Part shown: positions 1 to 6,386 of the stretch, piece after piece
Layout of the letters: each line of letters begins with the position of its first letter
Numbering within the stretch: position 1 is the stretch's first letter
Notes under the pieces: generated by a model
Seen by the model: the letters and a program-made list of their open reading frames with translations, nothing else
Databases searched by the model: none
What the model was told of the DNA's origin: nothing
Translations under genes and position numbers: made by a program
Assembly (NCBI GenBank): GCA_027035825.1
Contig: JALVTX010000207.1
Span: 1-6,386 of the forward strand
Reading direction: 5' to 3'
DNA length: 6,386 bases
DNA from: Mariprofundaceae bacterium
Lineage (GTDB): Bacteria > Pseudomonadota > Zetaproteobacteria > Mariprofundales > Mariprofundaceae

Positions 1-87
1 TACAACCACATCCGACCGCACAAGGCCTTGAACCTCCTACCGCCCGCACAGTATCTTGCCAGCCTCAATCCCAGAATGGCGGCCTGA
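1..87 (+). CDS. DDE transposase, C-terminal end only (IS3/IS481-like)
   Basis: Frame 1 is open from the window edge and reads 28 residues to a TGA at 85-87. It begins YNHIRPHKAL, continues NLLPPAQYLA and ends RMAA. The pattern YN-x-x-RPH-x-AL-x-x-x-x-PAQYL is the hallmark of the C-terminal end of the integrase-core (rve, DDE) transposases of IS3-family and related IS481-type elements, which cut and join element ends during transposition. The catalytic D, D and E residues lie upstream, outside the window, so activity cannot be judged. A plausible element end follows about 37 bp after the stop, as expected for the 3' end of such a transposase gene. The exact IS family is not settled by this short tail. 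Confidence 0.8.
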   Translation, partial: YNHIRPHKALNLLPPAQYLASLNPRMAA

Positions 88-124
88 ATCCACGCCTTTG
101 TCTCATATGTAGTGGACTAGGACA
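1..124 (+). mobile_element. Right end of an insertion sequence
   Basis: After the transposase stop, the sequence runs to GGACTAGGACA ending at 124. Read inward on the minus strand this end begins TGTCCTAGTCCACTACAT, so it shows the 5'-TG...CA-3' terminus usual in IS3-like elements. TGTC at 99-102 mirrors GACA at 121-124. The left end and the target duplication lie outside the window, so the exact boundary (124 or a base or two either side) is inferred. Composition and reading frame change immediately to the right. Confidence 0.6.
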
Positions 125-125
125 C

Positions 126-218
126 CCCGTTTCGCTGCCCTCCAATGAGCCAAAATCGGCCCCAAGCAACCCAATCTTGACGGACAAATCGACGGACAAA
201 ATCGAGAAGCGAAAATAA
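126..218 (+). pseudogene. Possible 3' remnant of a gene interrupted by the IS
   Basis: The frame 126-218 is open from the IS border to a TAA at 216-218 and ends with residues ILTDKSTDKIEKRK, a lysine-rich, repetitive tail. It has no start codon or ribosome site of its own. It lies between the IS end and the 3' end of a tRNA gene, where the 3' end of a phage- or island-type integrase gene often sits. That identity is inference from position only: the tail is too short and low in complexity to assign to a family. It may equally be a chance open frame of about 31 codons. Confidence 0.25.
179..203. repeat. Two tandem copies of a 12-13 bp unit
   Basis: GACGGACAAATC (179-190) is followed directly by GACGGACAAAATC (191-203), identical except for one extra A. 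If the frame ending at 218 is coding, the copies give the repeated residues TDKSTDK. The repeat lies about 60 bp from the tRNA 3' end. It could be a coding duplication or direct-repeat binding sites of an integrase (arm-type sites); the sequence alone does not decide. Confidence 0.6.
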
Positions 219-221
219 AGC

Positions 222-251
222 AAGAAAAAAGCCCTTGAATATCAAGGGCTT
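222..251 (-). terminator. Rho-independent terminator of the tRNA gene
   Basis: AAGCCCTTGA (229-238) and TCAAGGGCTT (242-251) form a perfect 10-bp stem with a 3-nt loop. On the minus strand the stem is followed by a T-run, because 225-230 is six A residues on the plus strand. It starts 13 nt downstream of the tRNA 3' end, the right place and orientation to end tRNA transcription. It also insulates the tRNA from the mobile DNA to the left. Confidence 0.9.
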
Positions 252-263
252 ACGTTTCTTATC

Positions 264-340
264 TGGTGGGCCCACCAGGACTCGAACCTGGAACCAACCG
301 GTTATGAGCCGGCAGCGCTAACCAATTGCGCCATGGGCCC
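264..340 (-). tRNA. tRNA with CAT anticodon, probably tRNA-Ile2 (LAU)
   Basis: The minus strand folds as a complete 77-nt tRNA. The acceptor stem is GGGCCCA/TGGGCCC, the D-arm GCGC...GCGC, the anticodon arm GCCGG-CTCATAA-CCGGT, and the T-arm CCAGG-TTCGAGT-CCTGG. The discriminator is A and the 3' CCA is encoded. The anticodon is CAT, which fits elongator Met, or the Ile2 species whose C34 is changed to lysidine by TilS so that it reads AUA. Acceptor pairs C4-G69 and C5-G68 are TilS recognition features in E. coli, and both are present. E. coli elongator tRNA-Met lacks them and begins GGCTACG. An initiator is unlikely because position 1 is paired (G1-C72). I favour Ile2; Met is the alternative. 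The 3' part of a tRNA gene is a common integration site for islands, and mobile DNA lies just beyond it here. Confidence 0.9.
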
Positions 341-352
341 CGCGCCGCCGGA

Positions 353-381
353 ACGATAAACGCTCCCCCTTTGCGGAGCAA
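353..381 (-). promoter_or_regulatory. Predicted sigma-70 promoter of the tRNA gene
   Basis: On the minus strand TTGCTC (376-381) and TATCGT (353-358) are separated by exactly 17 bp, and the mature tRNA begins 13 nt after the -10 box. The stretch between the -10 box and the tRNA is almost entirely G and C. Such a GC-rich discriminator is known from stringently controlled stable-RNA promoters, so ppGpp/DksA-type control is a reasonable inference. The box matches are partial, so this is a prediction from spacing and position. Confidence 0.5.
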
Positions 382-399
382 TCGCAATCGGCCTATCCT
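371..399 (+). promoter_or_regulatory. Predicted sigma-70 promoter of rhlB
   Basis: TTGCGG (371-376) and TATCCT (394-399) are separated by 17 bp, giving a start near 406 and a leader of about 22 nt before the rhlB ATG. Its -35 box shares base 376 with the -35 box of the divergent tRNA promoter, so the two promoters lie back to back and two polymerases could hardly bind at once. No other candidate of similar quality was seen between the tRNA and rhlB. Confidence 0.45.
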
Positions 400-427
400 C
401 CGGCATCTTCGAAGCACAAGGACAGGC

Positions 428-1726
428 ATGAAATTCACCGAACTGAACCTCCCCGAGCCGCTGCAACGGGCCATTGACGAACTGGGCTACACGGAACTCA
501 CCGACGTGCAGCAGGCGGCGCTGCCGCTGACGCTGGCCGGCAAGGACGTGGCCGGCCAGGGCCGCACCGGCACCGGCAAGACGGCCACCTTCCTCATCAC
601 CGTCATCAACCGGCTGCTGACCGCGCAACCCAAGCCCGGCCGCAAGCCGCACCACCCGCGGGCGCTGGTCATCGCGCCGACGCGCGAGCTGGTCATCCAG
701 ATTCGGGACGACGCCGAAAAGCTCGTCCGCCACACCGATCTCAAGCTGCACGCCGTCTATGGCGGCGTGGACTACGACAAGCAGCTCAAGGCCTTCGAGC
801 AGGGCGTGGACATCCTCGTGGGCACGCCGGGGCGGCTGATTGATTACCTGAAGAAGAAGGCATATTCGCTGCGCAAGGCGGAAATCCTGGTCATCGACGA
901 GGCCGACCGCATGTTCGACCTCGGCTTCATCCGCGACCTGCGCTTCATGCTGCGGCGGCTGCCGCCGTATGACGAGCGCCAGTCGCTGATGTTCTCGGCC
1001 ACGTTGTCCCACCGCGTGCTGGAGCTGGCCTACGAGCACATGAACATGCCGGAGAAGATCCGCGCCGAGGAGGGCGACATCACCGCCACCGGCATCGAGG
1101 AGGCGATGTATCACACGGCGATGGAGGAGAAGTTCCCGCTGCTCGTGCACCTGCTGCGGGAGATGGACGTGCGGCGCGGCATGATCTTCGTCAACGAGAA
1201 GCGCACCGGCGAGCGGGTGGCGCGCGACCTGGCGCGCTACGGCTTCAAGGTCGGCATCCTCTCCGGCGACGTGCGGCAGAAGAAGCGCATGCGCATCCTG
1301 GAGGATTTCACCGCCGGCAAGCTGCACCTGCTGGTGGCCACGGACGTCGCCAGCCGCGGCCTGCACATTGACAACGTCACCCACGTGTTCAACTACGACC
1401 TGCCGGAAGACGCCGAGAACTACGTGCACCGCATCGGCCGCACGGCGCGCGCCGGCGCCACGGGCGTGGCGGTGTCGTTCTCCTGCGAGCGCTTCTGCTT
1501 CGGCCTGCCGGACATCGAGGCCTACATCGGCCGCTCCATTCCGGTGCGGGCCATCGAGCCCGAATGGCTCGAGATTGGCAAGCCCGCGGCGCCGGACGCC
1601 ACCGCCGAGGGCCTGCGCCGCGAGGATCGCGCCCAGGCGCAGGAGGGCAAGGGCCGAAGCGGCGCGGGCGGAGACCGGCGCGGTCGTCGCCGCCGCCCCC
1701 GCCGGCGCTCGTCTTCCCGCGCGTAG
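428..1726 (+). CDS. rhlB: ATP-dependent DEAD-box RNA helicase RhlB
   Basis: This cytoplasmic ATP-driven RNA-unwinding enzyme of 432 residues belongs, in gammaproteobacteria, to the RNase E degradosome, where it opens structured RNA for decay. Helicase motifs appear in order: F3 and Q28 of the Q motif, RTGTGKT (46-52, motif I), PTREL (84-88), TPGRL (133-137), DEAD (157-160), SAT (190-192), ATDVASRGLH (304-313) and HRIGRTAR (334-341). RhlB rather than RhlE or DeaD is indicated by GVDYDKQLK, SGDVRQKKRMRIL and the segment after motif VI with SCE...LPDIEAYIGRSIPV. Residues 385-432 form a low-complexity tail ending in an Arg-rich block (417-427), likely an RNA-binding extension. Motif I has GR where E. 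coli RhlB has AQ. The frame is open upstream to 326 inside the tRNA, but AAGGA at 418-422, five bases before ATG 428, and the conserved start MKFTEL fix the start. It is probably monocistronic. Confidence 0.9.
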   Translation: MKFTELNLPEPLQRAIDELGYTELTDVQQAALPLTLAGKDVAGQGRTGTGKTATFLITVINRLLTAQPKPGRKPHHPRALVIAPTRELVIQIRDDAEKLVRHTDLKLHAVYGGVDYDKQLKAFEQGVDILVGTPGRLIDYLKKKAYSLRKAEILVIDEADRMFDLGFIRDLRFMLRRLPPYDERQSLMFSATLSHRVLELAYEHMNMPEKIRAEEGDITATGIEEAMYHTAMEEKFPLLVHLLREMDVRRGMIFVNEKRTGERVARDLARYGFKVGILSGDVRQKKRMRILEDFTAGKLHLLVATDVASRGLHIDNVTHVFNYDLPEDAENYVHRIGRTARAGATGVAVSFSCERFCFGLPDIEAYIGRSIPVRAIEPEWLEIGKPAAPDATAEGLRREDRAQAQEGKGRSGAGGDRRGRRRRPRRRSSSRA

Positions 1727-1735
1727 CGCATCCGC

Positions 1736-1753
1736 CGGGGACAAGGCTCCCCG
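1736..1753. other. Short GC hairpin after rhlB
   Basis: CGGGGA (1736-1741) and TCCCCG (1748-1753) form a perfect 6-bp stem with a 6-nt loop, ten bases after the rhlB stop. No T-run follows, so it is not a standard intrinsic terminator. It could weaken read-through or protect the rhlB mRNA 3' end. It overlaps the -35 region of the promoter proposed for the next gene. Confidence 0.3.
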
Positions 1754-1766
1754 AACCGGCTATGCT
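1738..1766 (+). promoter_or_regulatory. Possible promoter of the His-rich protein gene
   Basis: GGGACA (1738-1743) and TATGCT (1761-1766) each match the sigma-70 consensus at four of six positions and are 17 bp apart. They predict a start near 1773 and a leader of about 27 nt. The 73-bp gap after rhlB leaves room for a separate promoter, but co-transcription with rhlB is also possible. No metal-regulator operator such as a clear palindrome was recognised here. Confidence 0.35.
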
Positions 1767-1799
1767 GTCCTTCTTCCGTCAAGGAAAAGGGGGCACAAC

Positions 1800-2075
1800 A
1801 TGAAGATCAGGCATCTCGCGGGCGCGTTCGCCCTGCTGTTCGTTCTCTCGGTCAACGGCGCGCCGGCGCTCGCGCACGAAGGCGAGCACGACGACCACGA
1901 CCGCATCGAGCATCACGACAAGCACCATGAGCACGATGGCGACCGCGGCGAACATGAGCGTGGCGACCACGAGCGCCATGCCGACAAGGCCCGCCACGAC
2001 GGCGATCATGACGGCAAGGCGGAGGAATCCGAAGGCAAGTCCAAGTGGAAGAAGCCGAGCTGGTGGCCATTCTAG
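1800..2075 (+). CDS. Small exported His/Asp/Glu-rich protein, possible metal binder
   Basis: The product has 91 residues. A Sec signal peptide is clear: positive n-region (K2, R4), hydrophobic core 7-18, and the cleavage motif APALA before H26. The predicted mature protein of 66 residues has 13 His and 21 Asp or Glu, mostly in irregular HD, EH and HH clusters at 26-72. It ends in a short basic aromatic tail, KSKWKKPSWWPF (80-91). No cysteines and no membrane segment beyond the signal are seen, so it should be periplasmic or secreted. The composition suggests binding or buffering of divalent metals (Zn, Ni, Cu or Co), but this is inference and I recognise no named family. A strong ribosome site, AAGGAAAAGGGGG at 1781-1793, lies six bases before ATG 1800 and decides the start within the longer open frame. 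Base composition (about 67 % GC in a sampled line) matches the core genes, so it does not look newly acquired. Confidence 0.8.
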   Translation: MKIRHLAGAFALLFVLSVNGAPALAHEGEHDDHDRIEHHDKHHEHDGDRGEHERGDHERHADKARHDGDHDGKAEESEGKSKWKKPSWWPF

Positions 2076-2710
2076 TCCGATCCATATATAATCGTAACGA
2101 TCAAGCTCACCAGAGACATATTGTGGCTTTTATTTTTCCGACTGTAGATAGCCGCCAAAAAATAGGAACCCGGAAGCAACGCCCATTGTCACCTTGTCTG
2201 AACCAACACTTCATGCTGAATTCCGCATGCTTTGAGAGCCCGTAGCGCTTCTTCTATTACCATCCCAAACTCAATATTTTCTAACCAATCCATGACCCCT
2301 CCTTTCGGGCTCTTCTTTCGATAATCTCGTAAGTGCCGAAGTATCGCTGTCTCTGCCTCCTGGATATTCTCGGTTAAGACGATCGGGATGAATTCCACAT
2401 TATCGCGACCAAAATCTTTCCAGTAATTTTTTTGTCGAGCAGCAAGGTTCTTGGCTTTCCCAACCTTCACGTTGTAACAGCTAATTCTTGCACACGTATC
2501 CACATACCGTGGATCTTTTGTGACTGGCATTGGCGTTTCGCTTCGGATTCTTGCCACATATATACCTGACTTACTCGGACAGCTTGATTTTCTCATGACC
2601 TACTACACATTTGAATGGAAGGTACTGTTTGTCCTCAGGGATATAAAATCCGTAAATTAATGGCTTGGGTACTGTCTCCAAGAGGATGGCTCATCTCACC
2701 CCACTACCCG
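2076..2710. other. AT-rich island between convergent core genes
   Basis: Hand counts of two 60-base lines (2221-2280 and 2401-2460) give about 42-43 % GC, against 67 % in the His-rich gene and 72 % in a sampled purM line. The change begins right after the stop at 2075 and ends in the last codons of purM. CTAGT occurs at both borders (2072-2076 and 2711-2715). The island holds one gene (2189-2596, minus). In 2076-2188 I see only a small palindrome, ATCGTAACGAT (2091-2101). In 2597-2690 I see an 8-bp direct repeat GGTACTGT (2621-2628 and 2668-2675), and no convincing terminator for purM or for the small gene. The composition shift points to horizontal acquisition. Confidence 0.65.
2189..2596 (-). 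CDS. Small GIY-YIG / T5orf172-like domain protein
   Basis: The 135-residue product looks like a stand-alone GIY-YIG-superfamily domain of the T5orf172 (MUG113) type. GIYVARI (11-17) forms the first strand and YNVKVGKAKNLAAR (41-54) the second strand and helix, with R54 in the place of the catalytic arginine. A VEFIPIVL strand follows (67-74), then EAETAILRHLRDYR (80-93), where E80 or E82 can be the metal-binding glutamate and H88 the conserved histidine. A GG...W-L-E end (99-106) recalls the GEWF motif of the family. Members are nucleases or nuclease-like proteins, often in phages and mobile DNA; the substrate here is unknown. A 23-residue insert between the two strands holds C35 and C40. ATG 2596 is the first possible ATG, since an in-frame TAG stands two codons upstream; the ribosome site is poor (AGG two bases before ATG). 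The gene is AT-rich and foreign in composition. No partner gene is visible. Confidence 0.7.
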   Translation of the reverse strand: MRKSSCPSKSGIYVARIRSETPMPVTKDPRYVDTCARISCYNVKVGKAKNLAARQKNYWKDFGRDNVEFIPIVLTENIQEAETAILRHLRDYRKKSPKGGVMDWLENIEFGMVIEEALRALKACGIQHEVLVQTR

Positions 2711-3750
2711 CTAGTGTAACCGTTTCGCCATCGCGCTTGTGGATGCGGCCGATGGTTTGCACCGTTTCGCCGGCGTCTTTCAGCACTTGCGCGGCCCGTT
2801 CGACCTCGGATTCGGGGAGGATGACGACGAAGCCGATGCCCATGTTGAAGGTGCGGTAGCGCTCGGCGAACGGCACGTCCGCCATCGAGAGCAGGTAGTC
2901 GAACACCGGCGGCACGGGCCAGGCGGATACATTCACCTCCGCGCCCAGGCCATCGGGCAGGATGCGCTCGATGTTGTCGAACATGCCGCCGCCGGTGATG
3001 TGCGCATAGCCGTGCACGTCCACGCCCGCAGCCTTCAGCGCCTTCACCGCTGGCACGTAGAGCCGCGTGGGCGCGAGCACCGCGTCCACGGCCGGCGTGC
3101 CGTCGGCCAGCACGTCGTTCTCGAGGTCGGCATGGCCCACCTCGATGAGCTTGCGAATCAGCGAGAAGCCGTTGGAATGCGGCCCGCTGGAGGCCAGCCC
3201 CAGCATCACGTCGCCCTCGCGGATCGTCGAGCCGTCCACGATCTCCGGCCGGTCCACCACGCCCACCGAGAAGCCGCCGATGTCGTAATGCCCGGGCGCG
3301 TACATGCCGGGCATCTCGGCCGTTTCGCCGCCGATGAGCGCGCAGCCCGAAACGCGGCAGGCCTCGGCGATGCCCTCCACAACCCCGGCCAGCGTCTCGT
3401 CGTCCAGCTTGCCGGTGGCCAGGTAGTCCAGGAAGAACAGCGGCTCGGCGTTCTGCGCCGCCATGTCGTTCACGCACATGGCCACGGCGTCCACGCCGGC
3501 CACGCGCGGGCGGTTGTGCCGCTGCAAGAGGAGCAGCTTGGTGCCGACGCCATCGGTGGAGGAGACCAGCACCGGCTCGCGCATGTGCGAGAAGTCCGCC
3601 CGGAACAGCGCCCCGAAGCCGCCCAGCCCGCCGATGACCTCCGGCCGCGTGGTGGAGGCCACGGCCTCGCGGATGCGGCCGACGAAGGCGTTGCCGGCGT
3701 CGATGTTCACGCCGGCGTCGGCGTAGGTGAGCGTGGGCCTGGCGCTGGCG

Positions 3751-3758
<8 letters not shown>
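2691..3758 (-). CDS. purM: Phosphoribosylformylglycinamidine cyclo-ligase (AIR synthetase)
   Basis: This cytosolic enzyme uses ATP to close the imidazole ring, turning FGAM into AIR in step five of de novo purine synthesis. The 355 residues match family size (E. coli 345). PurM signatures are seen in order: YADAGVNIDAGN (12-23), GGLGGFGALF (43-52), STDGVGTK (67-74), DAVAMCVNDM (90-99) with FFLDYLATGK (108-117), GGETAEMPGMY (143-153), SGPHSNG (191-197), APTR (229-232), HITGGG (253-258) and FNMGIG (304-309). ATG 3758 overlaps the gyrB stop by 8 nt (ATGTCTGA), so translation is probably coupled to gyrB; a weak GAAGG lies upstream within gyrB. The last codons, GSGVR, follow a normal-looking end (ETVTLA) and run into the AT-rich island, so the original C-terminus may have been altered. 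purN, a frequent partner, is not adjacent on the downstream side. No terminator was found. Confidence 0.97.
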
Positions 3759-6170
<2,412 letters not shown>

Positions 6171-6174
<4 letters not shown>

Positions 6175-6386
6175 GCCGCTTCCTCCACGCCAGCCCGCGC
6201 TGGTTGTTCTTGCCCGCCCGCGTCCAGGGCGAAGGTGTGGACAGGCCAGTTCCCGGGCAGGATCGCGCCCGTCGGCGCGGTCATCAGCACCTGTCCCTCA
6301 TGCCTGGCCAGCCGCGCCAACAGCGCCCGCCGCCGGGACGGATCCAGCGCTTCCATGCAATCGTCCAGCAGGAGCACCGGCACCAG
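6171..6386 (-). CDS. recF: DNA replication/repair protein RecF, C-terminal part
   Basis: The frame is open from the window edge and gives the last 71 residues before a TGA at 6171-6173. It begins LVPVLLLDDCMEALDPSRRR: the Walker B motif (VLLLDD) and D-loop (EALD) of an SMC/ABC-type ATPase, matching the RecF C-terminus, which in E. coli reads LLDDFASELD. A QVLMTAP strand follows, like QVFVSA in E. coli. RecF binds gapped DNA and, with RecO and RecR, loads RecA at stalled forks. The Walker A part lies outside the window. Assignment rests on these motifs and on the position immediately before gyrB, the classical recF-gyrB order. GTG at 6381-6383 is an internal codon, not the start. The last 20 or so residues are Ala/Gly/Glu-rich and not conserved. 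Confidence 0.92.

Noticed and set aside
326..427. Upstream ATG extending rhlB by 34 residues
   Set aside because: This start lies inside the tRNA gene and upstream of the predicted promoter. The AAGGA site and the family-typical N-terminus support 428.
302..1744. Long minus-strand open frame of 480 codons across rhlB
   Set aside because: It is antisense to a clearly conserved helicase and has the Ala/Arg/Val/His-rich composition of a GC-rich shadow frame. No motif or ribosome site supports it.
2045..2245. Plus-strand open frame of 66 codons over the end of the His-rich gene
   Set aside because: It overlaps the His-rich gene and the GIY-YIG gene, has no ribosome site and resembles nothing.
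2496..2504. GTATCCACA, an 8 of 9 match to the DnaA box, considered because recF-gyrB suggests oriC nearby
   Set aside because: It is a single copy inside the GIY-YIG coding region, with no cluster of boxes or AT-rich unwinding repeats around it.
2668..2690. Possible promoter TTGGAG...TAATTT for the GIY-YIG gene
   Set aside because: Both boxes match the consensus at only about three of six positions; in AT-rich DNA this is expected by chance.
2635..2694. Minus-strand mini-ORF of 19 codons overlapping the purM stop by ATGA
   Set aside because: The overlap suggests coupling, but the peptide is very short, has no recognisable features and lies in the AT-rich island; chance is the simpler explanation.

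Overview
The window looks like a GC-rich (about 65-70 % in the core genes) proteobacterial chromosome, most likely a gammaproteobacterium. The evidence is a RhlB-type DEAD-box helicase, an 807-residue GyrB with the long insert seen in E. coli-type gyrase, and recF directly followed by gyrB, the order typical of the dnaA-dnaN-recF-gyrB cluster near oriC. I cannot name a genus from the sequence alone.

Layout, left to right. Positions 1-124 are the right end of an insertion sequence: the last 28 residues of a DDE transposase and its terminal inverted repeat. It abuts an AT-rich remnant (126-218) that may be the cut-off 3' end of another mobile-element gene. Next, on the minus strand, come a strong intrinsic terminator and a tRNA with anticodon CAT, best read as tRNA-Ile2. 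The tRNA promoter and the promoter of rhlB (plus strand) are back to back, with -35 boxes sharing one base. rhlB (428-1726) is followed by a small exported His/Asp/Glu-rich protein (1800-2075).

From about 2076 to 2710 base composition drops to about 42 % GC. This island carries one minus-strand gene for a small GIY-YIG/T5orf172-like protein and otherwise nothing I can assign. It lies between the His-rich gene and the convergent core operon. A 5-bp direct repeat (CTAGT) sits at both compositional edges.

The right half is a tightly packed minus-strand operon, recF (partial) - gyrB - purM, with overlaps of 4 and 8 nt. RecF works in recombination and replication-fork repair, GyrB is the ATPase/TOPRIM subunit of DNA gyrase, and PurM is the fifth enzyme of de novo purine synthesis. 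The recF-gyrB part is classical; purM as a translationally coupled third gene is less usual. I see no CRISPR array, no rRNA, and no convincing new multi-gene system. The points most worth a second look are the His-rich exported protein with its WWPF tail, the AT-rich island with the GIY-YIG gene, and the gyrB-purM coupling.
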